This document shows positions 32,890-44,921 of a stretch of DNA of 64,000 nt, piece after piece. This DNA is from Ixodes scapularis (lineage: Eukaryota > Arthropoda > Arachnida > Ixodida > Ixodidae), in NCBI RefSeq assembly GCF_016920785.2, contig NW_024609837.1, positions 28,695,033 through 28,759,032 of the forward strand, given 5' to 3'. A program made the translations under genes and the position numbers. The notes beneath the pieces were generated by a model. That model saw only the letters and a program-made list of their open reading frames with translations, was not told the DNA's origin and ran no database searches. How positions within the stretch are numbered: the first letter of the stretch is position 1; each line of letters begins with the position of its first letter.

Positions 32890-35770
32890 GTCCCGGTTCC
32901 CACTGTCCCATTTGTCATACATGTTGCACACCACTTGCTTGGTTTGTTTTAAGATTTCTTGGTTGCCAAACTTCATAAAAATCTTACATGTCAAACAAAG
33001 GGGCGAGCTCACAGAGTGTGCCTGCAATAAACCGCACTGATGATGCCCAAAGATGCGCATGATAAAGATGCCATCTTAATTTTGCAGGGTGCTAGAAAAC
33101 CTAGGGTGAATTTAAACCAAGAAAACACAAAATGGCTAAAAAGGAAATGCTCTAGGTTTGGCACATCCTGGCCAATGTTATGCTAACATTCTAAAGTCAA
33201 AGCTAAACAGAACAATTTTACATATATTTTAATTGGTTACGTTCCACCCAGCAAATTATTATGGTTGAACTATATTCAGCTATGCAGTGAAATGGTGTCC
33301 TTTGGCTCTCTAGCTTTAGCTTCATTGCCACGGAACATTGTCCCCAAGTATATCACTTTCTAGCTCTTTTCGACTGCACCCCTCCTATTCCTCTCCTGCT
33401 TTGCTGTTCTACTTGTTCTATCCCCATTCTGCCTGCCAGTCGTGGAGATAAACGCCCATGGCGACAGGGTGCCTGATGTCTCTTTCATATATTTTTTTAA
33501 CTTGCTTAAAATAGAGGAATAGGCATTAATATGTCCTTAGATGAGTTGATATGTTTCAAAAGTAGGGGTTGAGCGCTTACTCTGCCGCGGGTGCATGCTC
33601 GGTGTTTTTTGGTAGTTTTATGGCGTTGTGCGTTACTAGAATAAGTTGGGCTTTAGTATAGTTACCGCATATGTGTACAGTAATTCACGCAGTTGTTAAT
33701 GGCCGTTAGTACCTGACTCAAACCTGTGCAGGGTTTCTATGAGCTGAAAATTGGTATTGTTGAGAAATTCGGCAATTGGAAAAGTCTCAAGATTTCCAGC
33801 CTAATCAGTATCGATCAGGGAATTTCAGCCTTCCTTTCTCTGAATGTAAGCAAAAGACACGTGTGGTGTGACACATGCACCTTCCTCCTACTCAGCAACT
33901 CGGCCGGCCTGCCAATGTAAATCTTTGCTGGAAACTAGAGTCTTGGTAGAATCCAGAGATGCAACTTCATCTCGAAATGTATTTACAAGGCAAACTTCTA
34001 TACTTTCAACGAACTGCTGCTGCTTATGGCAGATTTGTGGAATGGCTTCATAGTGCGAGAGTTTGTCTCTATAGCTACCCTAGTTGCTCCTGAATAAACT
34101 TCTAGGGGATCTTTTCCGGGCTGTGAACATCATGACAGTTGAGGTAGTTTCTGCTGGAAAAGGGAGGGGGGCAGAGAGGGTATCCCTCAGCTTGACAGTC
34201 CATAGAAGCTTTGTCAGCCAGGATTTTGAATGTTGCGAGGACAATGACAGCTGTGTTAGCTCATATATTTTTTGCCAGAAGTTGTACGACTAACTGCCAG
34301 GATTGCAACATCCAACAGCATGACATGCCAGCTCCTGTGGTGTCATTTAATTTTGTCGCTTAGAGACCACTTTTGGTACATGGGTTATATAGAACACTAA
34401 ACGAACCAGTTGGAGGCGCATTCCAGGCACCATAACGTAGCCTCTGCTGCTGAGATGTTCTTATTGCAGGTATAATTTCCGATTCTGCTTTTTTTTTTGT
34501 TTTTCAGTGGGAGCTCATGGTGGTGGCACGGTGCATGGAAGGACAGAGTGGCTGACAGTGAGCTGCCCAAGCAAGCTGCTGGCTCTTGTGACCGTCTCCG
34601 AAAGCCTCTGGATGGGCTAAATTGCAGACGTGCCTGGACATTTATAAATGGTAAACACAATCTAGACTACCTTTGAATTATGCCTTGGTCTAACGGATGT
34701 AGCTTGGATGTCGTGTTTGGCTGCTAGAATGGAACTGGATAGTGTTAAGCGGCACATGTCACCAAGTAAGCACACGCTGGGACGCTTATCCACAAACTCG
34801 GCTTCCCAGTCCACGAGCCACCAAAGACCCAGCCAAAGAGATCCCGAGTCATCCATGATTTCATGTTTCATACGTATATGATGGTTTTACTGCAACAGCT
34901 CATAATATTTGGCATTCTAAACTTTCCCATCACTAAGAATACATTTTTGTGGTGCCATCCGTGTTGGTTTTCAAAAGCTCTGATATCTGGGCCTTGTTCT
35001 GTTAGTTTCCATGCAAACTGTGAATCGCTTGCCAGGGATGCTTTTGCCACTGCAGGCCAATTTCCTTGGCAAGGCATTTAACTATTTCTGGTTTCATACT
35101 TGGCTTCAATTGATTGTTGAGCCATTGACTTTCTCTTTCGACGCTGGCACTGCCACCACAATAGTCCCATCACATACACTGGCACTACTGCTCGTTACAA
35201 AAGGTACAGCCGTTTGCATCTATCTATCCATCCCTTAGATGGTCTTTTCTCCTATGCCATGGTGGCCCTTAAGTTAATGTAGTTATCCACTTGCAATGAA
35301 GTTCTTCACATCAAGGTAAAAGGAATCTTTCACATTCTTTTAGAAGATTCTTCACTTCAAGAGTAAAAGGAGTTTTTCACATGCCTTAAGAAGATTGGTC
35401 CCAATATAGGAATGTTGCTTGCCCCGACATCTCTGTTCCTTTTTCTTCTACTTTGAAACTTCCTCTTTTCCTGCCTCAGTCTCAGGCTAACATCAGAATG
35501 GTTAATCTCTAAACCACCTCTGTAGTGGTTTCTCGATGTCTTAACATGCCGTGCGTCAGAATGTGTTTTGTCGCGCTTTTATGTCACACCGTTTCTTGAG
35601 TAGTTTACAAAGATCTTGTGGGCTCCAGTGACACAAAACTTTTTGTCTCCTTCTCCACATGCCTTATTATTTCAAGTTTTGTTGCAAATGTCAACTTTGC
35701 CCTCTAGACATTCACAGTCATAACAACTCTCACAGAATTCAGTGGTTATTGTACTCTTTTTACTGGTTTC
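32890..35770. other. No gene confirmed; possible ancient coding trace on the minus strand (33880-34290)
   Basis: The minus strand around 33950-34120 is open without an ATG and reads RQTLALYEAIPQICHKQQQF, then VESIEVCLVNTFRDEV. The composition looks protein-like, but I recognise no family. The minus frame at 34662-34871 is also open. The rest is AT-rich without signature. Confidence 0.25.
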
Positions 35771-37160
35771 CTTTTTGAGCAAAATGTGAGAGTGCCAAAA
35801 GCACAAGCTCGGAGGAAGGGATCAAGAAGAAAGAAGATGGAACCCGCGCACGGTGTGGTTGTGGTGGAACGCGAAGCAAGGCATCGGCGCTATGGCCGGT
35901 GGAACGGCAAGCAAGGCTTCGTGGGTTTGGGTGGTCAAACCTTGAGCAAGGCTTCGTCAAGACTGTTGGTGGGCCCCGAGCAAGTCTTAGACAATGTGCC
36001 TGTGCTTGTGAGTGAGCACTGTGTGGTGCTGTAAGCACCCAAGCCACCACCGACATCTTGGGACCATGATTGGACTCTCCTCCTCCTCCAAATGTATGGC
36101 ATCTTTGATTTGGCTTCTGTTCCTTTTGTTATGCTTTCAAAGCTTTTGTGTTTTTCCTTCTGCGGTTATGAAGAGTGGAACGCTTGCAAGATATGTTCTA
36201 TTCCTTTATTTATTCCTTTTTTTTTACGACTGTGTGTGCGTCCTGTGCACCTTTTCTTTACTTTTGAATTTCTTTACTATTAAATAGTGTTCCGTAACGC
36301 CAGGCTCGACTCACTCTCAGTTCCTACCGCCTCTCAGGAAGTCCATCGCCTAGGTGTGGCCTTAGCACCTGGACAGCGGTCCAATTCAAATTACAAGTTT
36401 GTTTTTATGGGATCTTTTCCAACCGAACCTGTGACTAACTTGTGACAGGTTCAAGTCCTGTAGTGGATGCCAGTTTGTCACAGGTTCGGTTGGAAAAGAT
36501 GCCATAAACAAACCAACTTGTAATCTGAATTGGACCGCTGTCCAGGTACTAGGGCCACACCTAGGTGATGGACTTCCTTAGAGGCGGTAGGAATTGAGAG
36601 TGACTTGTACCTGGCATTTCGAAACACTATTTATGAGTAATGAAATTCAAAATTAAAGAAAAGGTGCACAGGACGTACAAACGGTCGTAAAAAAATGAAA
36701 ATAATAAAGGAAAAGAACATATCTTGCAAGCCTTCTGCTCTTCGTAACAGGGGCAAGAAAATCACAAAAGCTTCGAAAGCGTAACAAGGAGGGAACAGAA
36801 GCCAAATCAAAGACGCTATACATTTCGTATGAGGAAAGTCGAATCATGGTCCCAAGATGTTGGTGGTGGTCCCAGTCCCTTGCGGCACCAGTCGGAGTCG
36901 AGAACTTGTGGTGGCTTGGGTGCTTATAGTGCCGAACAGCGCTCGCTCACAAGCACATGCACATCGTCGAAGTTTGCTCAGGGCCCACCAACCATCTTGA
37001 CAAAGCCTTGTTCGGGGTTCGACCTCCCACACCACTGAAGCCTTGCTTGTTGTTCCAACCACTGAAGCCTAGCTCTATGCAGCTTCCGCCTTCCTTCTTT
37101 TTTTCTTTTTCTTCTCTTCCGAGCTCGTGTTTTCGGCACTTGTGCATCTTACTCAAAACG
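35771..37160. repeat. 1.39-kb foldback element
   Basis: The left arm (35771-36434) and right arm (36478-37160) are inverted copies, diverged by substitutions and small indels. They are closest near the centre, where CCAACCGAACCTGTGA faces TCACAGGTTCGGTTGG. The outer ends are TTTTTGAGCAAAATG and its counterpart near 37150. No credible protein frame lies in either arm. Confidence 0.88.
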
Positions 37161-37169
37161 GAATCACAC

Positions 37170-37830
37170 GAAGAAAAAAATCGTTCAATTCTGTGACAGC
37201 AACATGTAGGCCTATTTGTTGGTTGATTCTAATGTCAAATATCCATGATTGTCCACATTGGATATCATTTGCCTGCGGTGTGTTCTGCAGCCACAAACAT
37301 CTGCCATGCCACCGCTACGCATTAGTGTTCAGTGGAGAAACCTGCTACGTGGCTTCAGAGCGTGCAGTCATTAATTTCAACACTAGGGAATATGACAGTG
37401 CTGTCTCATGCAAACGGACACCTCCGTTCCTACCCAAAAGCGTCCATAATGTGAGCTGTGCATAATAACAGGACAAAATGCAGGTATTTACCCGGTTGGT
37501 CCCCGAAAACGGTTCTTATATAGCAGAGTATCCATATTATTGAGACATGACTGTTTCCCCACCCTGCCCGAGTCCTACTAGAGCGACAAAGAGAAACACC
37601 TGACACTGATATGCCTCAAGACTGGATAATACGCCAAAAAACACAGACGAAATGAAGGAAGATCTGGGCAGGACACGTCTTAACTTTTAACTGAATAGTT
37701 TACTTTGGTAAAAAAAATATATCTACTGATAGGGAGTAACACATGCTGTGTGAACACTGTAAACCTGATTCGCATGGTGTGACTTTACTTGGGAGTTTGC
37801 TGTTGTGACGTCACTCATGCAGCGAAATAT
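37170..37830. other. No gene recognised
   Basis: AT-rich sequence with a fragment at 37561-37600 (GCCCGAGTCCTACTAGAGCG, ACAAAGAGAAACA) that resembles the arm of the 41687-41939 foldback. Confidence 0.4.
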
Positions 37831-37834
37831 AGGC

Positions 37835-38341
37835 ATGGGGGAAGCTGCAGTGCCTGACGTCACAGGTGTAAATTTGCAAGCGAAATTGCGCCATGTGAAG
37901 TGGGCTGATGCGTCGTCTGAATGCACTCCCCCAGAAACGAGCGTCATTGGCTCTGCAGACCGTGGAATTCTTTGTCATGTATTAGTAATGAGGGTGGGCT
38001 CACATGAGTTGTTATTCTAGGATTTCATCAAGAAGGCATTGCGAATTTTCCTCTTTGCTTTTGTCTTGTAGCAGCCCATGACACTAGTCTTTTTCTAAGT
38101 TGGACTTGCACTCACAATGGACAGAGTGAATTGCTAGGTGACCTTCTGGATAAAATACCAGGGTAACAACTCTTGTCTGAGGTGCACCCTTAGTGTCATT
38201 GTCTGACAGAATTTCACTCTCTGTGGAACTAGTGGCACTGGTTTCTGAGGAAGTGCATTTTGACCTTACAGTGTTCTGCCAGCAGGTGTCAGTTTTTATC
38301 TGTATAGATGCTTTTAGGGAGTCAGTTACTCGAGCTGCCAC
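37835..38341. repeat. Inverted pair of a diverged sequence
   Basis: The plus-strand stretch 37900-38045 (TGCACTCCCCCAGAAACGAG, GAGTTGTTATTCTAGG) is homologous to the minus strand of 38140-38270 (TGCACTTCCTCAGAAACCAG, GAGTTGTTACCCTGG). The minus copy keeps an open frame containing SKCTSSETSATSSTESEI. The family is not recognised. Confidence 0.55.
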
Positions 38342-38358
38342 CAGTCGGCGCGCTTAAC

Positions 38359-39592
38359 GGGCTGCCATAGCTGACCTTCATTTTGTCGCCGTTGCTTCGC
38401 ATTGTGTGCTGCACCGGTCGCCACCAGAGCTTTGTTTTCGTGTTCTTTTACGTTCCGTGTTGAAGTCGAGTGTTTTCTTTAGGTCTTTTTGATATTTCAG
38501 GCTTTCATTTATTCATTTGATACCTAAGTTTCAATATAGATGTATTTTCTTATTTATAGAATGGAATCGGACAGTGAATGGATCACGATACAAGATCATG
38601 GCCTAGGCTTCAGAGAACATGTAAGTTCATCACATTCTTTTGTTTTTGTCGCTAATAAAGGGCAGTCAACACCATTGCGACATATGAAAATATCAACTGA
38701 CGCAGTGAGGCTATCTCCAGATGCCCGTCGTTGGTTTGGCACGCAAAACCCCCAAATTTTTGGCAGTGAGGCTATCGCAGTCGTGCTTCTCGGTGCATGT
38801 GCGCGCTTTTAGACATTGTTTCCGTAGATAAAAGCCGGACCGCATGTAAGCGCTTTAGCAAGCAAGACGAGAGACAACGACGAGTCAGCAACGAAAGTTT
38901 CTCACTGCCACTCGTCGCGGCGCTCGGCTTTTTGATTTCTAGAAAACCGCATGAAAGCGATTTGGGGAGCAGCGAGACAAGCGACTCGCTTCGCTTTCGC
39001 TCGATCAGTCGCGCGACGAGGCAAACCGCACGCAAGCGACCAAAACGACGAGCGACGTTTTCTAGAAATCCAAAAACCGAGCGATGCGACGGGCGACAGC
39101 GAGAAATCTTCGTCGCTGACTCTCATCGTTGTCGCCGTTGCTCGTCTCGCCGCTCGCTTGAGCACTTACATGCGGTTCGGCTTTTACTTACAGAAACAAT
39201 GTCTAAAGTTCGCACATGCAGCAAGAAGCACGACTGCGGTAGCCTTACAGCGTCAGTTGAAATTTTTATGTGTCGCAATGGTGTTGACTGCCCTTATTAA
39301 CGATTAAAACAAAATGTGATGAACTTAATGGTCTCTGAAGCCTAGGCCATAATCTTGTATCGTCGATCCATTCGCTGTCCGATTCCATTCCATAAATAAG
39401 AAAATACAAGAGCGATGTTCAAATGTCGGTATCAAATGATTAAATGAAAGCCCGAAATATCAAAAGGACCTAAAGCAAACACACGATTTCAACGCAGAAC
39501 GTAAAAGAACTCGAGAACAAAGCTCCGGTGGTGGCCGGTGCAGCACACAACGCGGAGAACTGCGAGAAACTGAAGGTCGGCTGTGGCGGCAG
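38359..39592. repeat. 1.23-kb foldback with a start-codon/donor cassette
   Basis: The arms meet near 38975. GTGTGCTGCACCGG at the left pairs with CCGGTGCAGCACAC at the right, and both arms carry CGAGCGA/TCGCTCG-rich inner parts. The left arm includes MESDSEWITIQDHGLGFREH followed directly by GTAAGT (38562-38621), which looks like a first exon. In the right arm the same stretch is damaged by an insertion. Function unknown. Confidence 0.82.
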
Positions 39593-39798
39593 GGTCACGT
39601 GACGTCAAGGTGGCGGCGGCGCACCCATGAAATGTTGCCTGAAAGGGTCTATATGTATTTCTGTTTTTTTATACGAACCATTCAGTTGAAGGTTATGCAG
39701 TGTTCTGTCCAGATCTTCCTTTGTTGTGTCTGTGTTTTTTTGGCATATTATTCAGTGATGAATAGCCAACTTGCCATCTTAAGCCCCAAGACCATGGA

Positions 39799-39901
39799 GC
39801 ATGCATACCAAGATATCTTTTGGCAGGCTTGCAATAACTTGTGCTTTTTTCATGAGCCTCGAAAAATGGGAAGCCTGCCAAAGGTATCTTCGTGTGCATG
39901 C
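39799..39901. repeat. GCATGC/TTTGGCAGGC hairpin
   Basis: GCATGCATACCAAGATATC and TTTTGGCAGGCTT face AAGCCTGCCAAAGGTATC and GTGCATGC. The same core arms occur in the 41687-41939 foldback. Confidence 0.75.
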
Positions 39902-39909
39902 TGAATGTA

Positions 39910-41680
39910 TTTAAGTCGTGTCGGGGTCGGTTGTTGTTCCTCTTGGTTGCTTTAGTGGGACTCTCATCCCATTTTACATTGAAAGTTTATAATACAATTT
40001 CACAAAAATATTGCTCACATTCATTGTATTTATTGATTCAATATAATCAAGTCAGACTGAATGTTTTTCTGATCTGATTTTCTTTTGTGTCGTTTTAATT
40101 TCTAGGGAATTTGGTTTTTTGTGGGTTTATAGCTTCAGGGCTGTCAGTGGAAGTTGAGACCACTTTATATTGCAACCTTAGAGGTAGCAAGGTGTAAAGT
40201 TGGGCGAGTTGATTGGTGGTCATATTGAATGGGTTAAAACAGCGCAAAAAAGATTGACGAGTAAAAGGAAAGACAGCGCTGTGTTTGTGATTAAACATGA
40301 GGAAGATGCAAAGAAAGGGGGGACGGACAACGAAGTTGTCCGTCTGTCCCCCCCTTTCTCTGTGTCTTCCTCGTGTTTAGTTACTGTTACCAACATGCTT
40401 GTTTTGTACGTAACTGTGTCTGTGTTTCCTTTTACTGGTCCTTCGTCTTTTTAGAGGTAGGTAACATAAATACCAAAAAGTACTTCTATGCATTTAAATT
40501 AAAGCAGATAGAAAACATTGTCTTTACAGTGAAGTTGTACTTATGGCTTGGTTTTACTATCAAGAGAATCAAGAATTCCCTTGCGGCAATTCAAAGTCTG
40601 CTTTCAAACGATCTGAGCAACCTTCCACAGTACTGTATGTTATATGTGGTGTTCACATTGAGGTGCTCTAGCTGGCTTTTATTTTGCATTTACTGACAGT
40701 AATATTCTACAAATGGAGGGACATCATGTTTGTCACTGTCAAGTTCTGTAGTTCCTCCGTTATGTATTCTCCTGCAGTATGAAAGACCCAATGGGAGCGC
40801 CTGGCCGAGGCAGTGACTGGTGTGCTCTGGGAGATCCCAACCTACCCAAGGGGGAACTCACTTAGTGTTCAGCTAAAGTGCAATGCACACTTATCAGTTT
40901 TTGGGTTCACGGTAAAGAGCAGTTCATTCACATTATGTCACAGCCACTAATTCTGAAATGGCTGTCCGAGAGAAACTGGCCCGAGTCAAGGCAATTATTT
41001 TCACTTCTAAAGTGCATGGTCCATGCCATCCTTCTGATTAATAAATCCGCTCATCAAGACATTTTATTTTTCAAATATGAGACTCGGGTGCAACATTAAT
41101 ATTTGTGCCTGTTTTCAAATTTTACACCAGAAACAACTGATAACAAAAACAATAATGAGCATGCTTACTTCGAGCCTCCATGATCATATCTGTGGGCGCA
41201 ATGCCGATAAAGCACGCTCTTAGTCTAAACCTAAATCAAAAACTGTCCTCAAGTTCAGGACCAGTTCAGCCCCGAGTGAGCGTCCTTTCCTCGAGGCAGA
41301 ACAGAATCTCGTGGAGCGCACATAGCGCCCCCGACCACGGTCATCTCGGCCACGCGCTTTTAGTACGTCTTTTATAATGAAGGAGACTGAAGATACCACC
41401 AAGACCTTTTGGGTGGCCTTTCTGCTGTTATAATTTAATTAGGAGCATGATTTATAGTTCATGTGAAACATATTTACTAAACATGCATCACTGGTTATCT
41501 TGTTCGTTCTCCAGGTGCTGCTATCCAGCTCTACGTCACAGCCATGAAGTGGCCATGGGGTGAACTGTGTACAACTGCTGTCATTAGTACTCGAATCGGC
41601 AGAGCCACCTACTAGCTCTGAAGCACAGTTGCCAGGCACCAGATACTCGACCAGCGACCAACCTTTGTCGCTCTAGTGGG
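39910..41680. other. No gene recognised; contains a small GA-rich hairpin
   Basis: A 74-bp hairpin at 40299-40372 has GAGGAAGATGCAAAGAAAGG facing CCTTTCTCTGTGTCTTCCTC, with a GGACGGACAAC/GTTGTCCGTC centre. The remainder shows only short frames. Confidence 0.4.
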
Positions 41681-41686
41681 ACACGA

Positions 41687-41939
41687 GAGCGACAAACAGA
41701 AACAAACGACAGCTACAAGCCTCCAACCCATTCAGCATGCCCGTGGTGGTACTTTTGGCAGGCGGCGTTTATTCGTTCGGTGCTCGTGAAATAAGCATGA
41801 GTGATTCTAAGCCTGCCAAAGATACCCTCGCGTGCATGATGCTTGTGTTTAAGCATAGCCTCCTTTATTCTACAAAGCCCGTCAAATCGGGAAAGACTTG
41901 GGTTTGAGACTTGTCGTCATTTGTTTCTGTTTGTCGCTG
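41687..41939. repeat. Foldback sharing arms with 39799-39901
   Basis: The outer arms contain GCGACAAACAGAAACAAA and its complement. The inner arms contain GCATGC..TTTTGGCAGGC and GCCTGCCAAAG..GTGCATGATGC. The right arm has about 50 extra bases. Confidence 0.75.
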
Positions 41940-42299
41940 TAGTGGAACTCGGGCATAAGCTAGCACCATGTACTGAACATGAAATAAAAAACCACTGTAT
42001 CAAACTTGACTTGATTTTGCAGCTTCATTTGCATGCCAACTGCACAATAAATACAGCAGCTCGCGCATGTTTTCAACTTTCATTTTATTGTTTAAGTATT
42101 CTGAGAAAATTACTTTAGCAGCTCCATTAATCGTGGGTCACTAAATCCGGAACAAGGTAGCAACCAGTTTTTTTCTGCACACAGCACCAAAAACTGGAGA
42201 TGTTTGACTATATCATATACCACAAAAAACATCCTTTGAATGACAACATAGACTTCCTTGGGAGAAGTCTGTAAATTCCCCGTATAGCCAAGATTGAAT

Positions 42300-42480
42300 G
42301 ACCAGAGAACTCCCACCCTGGCCCACACTGCATTTACACCGTTTTGCCAAGCTTGACTGACCACTGAACTGCCAGTGTGGCCCAGGATGCATTTAGACCG
42401 TTTTGCCAAGCTTGGCTGACCACTGAACTGCCAGCCTGGCCCACGCTTGTTTTACACCGTTTAGCCAAGCTTGGCTGTAC
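42300..42480 (+). repeat. 59-bp tandem array near the right end of the 20-kb insertion
   Basis: ACCGTTTTGCCAAGCTTG(A/G)CTG begins at 42338, 42397 and 42456 (ACCGTTTAGCC). Each unit contains ACTGAACTGCCAG and a CTGGCCCA block. It shares the 16-mer GAACTGCCAGCCTGGC with the left end. Confidence 0.85.
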
Positions 42481-42624
42481 AAGGAACCCCCACTGAACTG
42501 CCGGGCCGGCTAGCCAGGCTGGGGCTAGCTTGCCCCTTGGAGCAAAACGGTGCTTGGGCCAGGGAAACTTTCCCCGGCTGCCCAAGCAGGCTCAAGCTTG
42601 AGCCGGTGAATTGTGCTGCTTGGG

Positions 42625-43788
42625 AAATGGCTTTTGTTCCGTAACACCAATCTTATCCGGTGTTCCTCAGGGGAGTATCTTGGGGCCTTTTTTGTTTAAC
42701 CTGATATTGTAAACGTAAACCCAGATATTAAATATATAATCTATGCTGCCGGCACGAGTTTATTTTTATCAAGATACTGCTGGTCACGAATTAGTAATTA
42801 AAGCAAATAAACACTCAAGGACCTAGTTACACTTGAAGTAGTTCTAATTCCTGAAAAAATTATTGAGAGCAAAACAAAAGCTATTTTATTTCGTCCAAGG
42901 AACAAGAATGATGATATTACCAGCGATATTATCCTCAATTCAACAAGAAATATAAGTTATTTCTAGTTTTAAAACACTTGGTATCATCTTCAAAGATCGA
43001 ATGAGATGGGACGAGCATGTGAATTATGTATCTGTCACGCCTGTTGGCATAATATACCGTCACCGCCATATTTTACCAAAACATGTGAAATTACTAGTTT
43101 ATTATTCATTATTTCTTTCCCATGTAAACTATTGCCATCTAGGTTGAAGAAATACAACAAAATGAAAATTTAAATAAAATACTTGTCCTCAAGAAAAAAA
43201 GAAAAAGTTTTTACGAAACATCTGTATAATGCCCCATATGACTGCAATGACCATCCTAGTGCGCCACTTTTTAAAGGCCTAAGTCTGATGCCTGTGAAAC
43301 TGTGTGTAACTTATAAATCACACGTAGAAAAAATTCTCATACATTTCTGGAACTTGCGTCTTTAACACCGAGAGTGACCGCATATCCCACCCGTAACACG
43401 GAGTACTGCGGTGATCCCCCCCCCCCCCCCCTCCTTGTTTTCCTGAAGGTATCTATTCTCAATGCCCCCCCCCCCCCCCCCCCCCCTAAAAGTTTAGACA
43501 GCCCCCTAATTTCAATCCCTGGGGAAACCCCTGGAGTACTGGATGCTCCAAAAATACGAACCAACGTATGGCGCGAGCAAATGATATCAATTACACTACC
43601 TAGGCTCTTCGCACCAAAGACATCCGCCTTTTTTTTTTATTTTTTTTAAATATGACTGTGTAGCAAATGCATATCTTTGTATGTATACCTTTGGAACAAT
43701 GCTACCATAAATGTATTGCCTTACTTAGTTGTATTGAACTGTGTTTTGCCTGTATGCATTCCTTTTTCTGCAAATATTCTTTCATGTG

Positions 43789-43825
<37 letters not shown>

Positions 43826-43965
43826 GGTTATTGCTGTTAAATGTAAGGATGGCAGGCCGAGGGCTCGTCCAGCTGCATCATACAGCTTTTTTCTTCGGTC
43901 TCCCTCCGTCATACACTTTTTGACGGAAAATAAAACATATTATTATTATTATTATTACTATTTAA
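42625..43965 (+). pseudogene. Non-LTR reverse transcriptase, C-terminal half, to 3' (ATT)n tail
   Basis: In frame with 22289, it resumes NGFCSVTPILSGVPQGSILG and PFLFNLIL. It then gives KYIIYAAGTSLFL, SKTKAILFRPRNK and, in shifted frames, LYNAPYDCNDHPSAPLFKGL. The catalytic YADDT block reads YAAGT, so both active-site aspartates are lost. Stops and poly(C) and poly(T) tracts interrupt the rest. The 3' end is GAAAATAAAAC followed by (ATT)n at 43939-43957. It is a dead LINE of the EEP/RT (CR1/Jockey-like) group. Confidence 0.82.
43797..43821. repeat. Poly(T) tract
   Basis: About 25 consecutive T inside the LINE 3' region, probably an A-tailed insertion on the opposite strand or slippage. Confidence 0.8.
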
Positions 43966-43969
43966 AGAA

Positions 43970-44600
43970 AACGCTTCCTTATGTTATCAACATGAAATGG
44001 GCCATTCGGTCTTAGCACGCAGGTTTGTAGACTTGCCTCAAATACTGCGATTCCATGTTGACGCACTCCTCTGGAAGCTTTTTTGTTTTGAATGAAGGCG
44101 GATAATTATTTGCAGGTTTTGTTCTTTTCTGGTGATAATAAAGTATATATTTAGCAATAATGACCACGTCGGAACGCCTGCATAAAGCGAATGAAACTCA
44201 GGACTAATGATAGCAGACGACAACGACCGTGTCCTTTTTTTTATGTGCGAATTTTAAAACAGTGCCATAATTACAGCCACAATTCAAATTGGAATAAAAT
44301 TAAAAAAGAAATATATCTATACTTAACTCTTGTTACCGCTTGATTCCATTGCTTTAAATTATTTTCGTATTCTCTAGCTGCGTTTTAGTGGCTCGTCAAG
44401 TTGAAATCGAACTCAAACAAGCGTTTCGGGGCAGTAAAACTGGAAACGCCGATTGGCTGAAAAAAAATGACGTCACTTCCGGTTTTGTTATTTTGTTGAT
44501 TTTTAGATCACGTTTTAAAGTAAAAATATATTAAAAGGTACTTTTCTTGTTTTTGTTTGTTTTTACTTTTTTTTTTTTTATTTTCCTTGCTTGATTCTTT
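43970..44600. other. No gene recognised
   Basis: AT-rich sequence that turns into a GACGTCACTTCCGG-containing, CCAAT-like (GATTGGCTGA) promoter-type stretch near 44450-44490. Confidence 0.35.
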
Positions 44601-44830
44601 AATTTTGGCTGGTACGGTTCCGTTCTGTTCCGCCTTGGCGCCCTTGGCCGCGGGGGAAATGTTTTTGTTTTCGTTCTACGTTCAGGCAGTTCAGGTGTTG
44701 GGTGGCGACGTATTAACCGTCGATAACCAGCTGAAGCAGCTCAAGCTCAAGTTCTCGAGTGGAACGAGGTTGACCGTGCGCAGTGGCAGCCGTTGACAAC
44801 AAAAACAATGTATGCACTCAGCTTCGCCGG

Positions 44831-44921
44831 ATGAGTGCCGGCGTCGATCGCGAACCGCCAGAGCCGCCAAATACCTCTCGTACATCTCCAAGAACACCAA
44901 GAACAGGAGGTATTCATAAAG
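44831..44921 (+). CDS. Candidate first coding exon of an unidentified gene
   Basis: The exon opens MSAGVDREPPEPPNTSRTSP and continues RTPRTGGIHK to a strong donor, AAAG|GTGAGT, at 44921/44922 (phase 1). An in-frame GTG lies upstream, but the ATG at 44831 is the better start. It follows a GC-richer, CRE/ETS-like promoter stretch (TGACGTCACTTCCGG at 44469). The peptide is Pro/Ser/Thr/Arg-rich and likely disordered, and I do not recognise the family. The next phase-compatible exon I see is 47883-48076, where G|GT would encode Gly. Linking them is inference. Confidence 0.5.

Larger units (their letters stand above)
22290..42624. mobile_element. Candidate 20.3-kb insertion bounded by CCCAAGCAGCAC ends
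   Basis: The left end (22290) and the reverse complement of the right end (42624) both read CCCAAGCAGCACA. Each end can fold, with CCCAAGCA facing TGCTTGGG. The 16-mer GAACTGCCAGCCTGGC occurs at both ends (22379 and 42425), in subterminal tandem arrays. The flanking LINE frame is continuous across the junction with a 2-bp AA overlap. No transposase, capsid, polymerase or other hallmark gene was seen, so the class is unknown. It could be a real giant element, or a small element with later nested insertions. The interior contents are annotated separately. Confidence 0.5.

Noticed and set aside
35760..37196. Similar predicted peptides in both arms of the foldback as a duplicated gene
   Set aside because: The frames arise from inverted-repeat symmetry, have no conserved start or domain, and differ by frame-breaking indels.
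22290..42624. Polinton/Maverick identity for the 20-kb insertion, based on size
   Set aside because: No 6-bp duplication, no AG-starting termini and no polymerase, integrase, ATPase or capsid motifs were seen.
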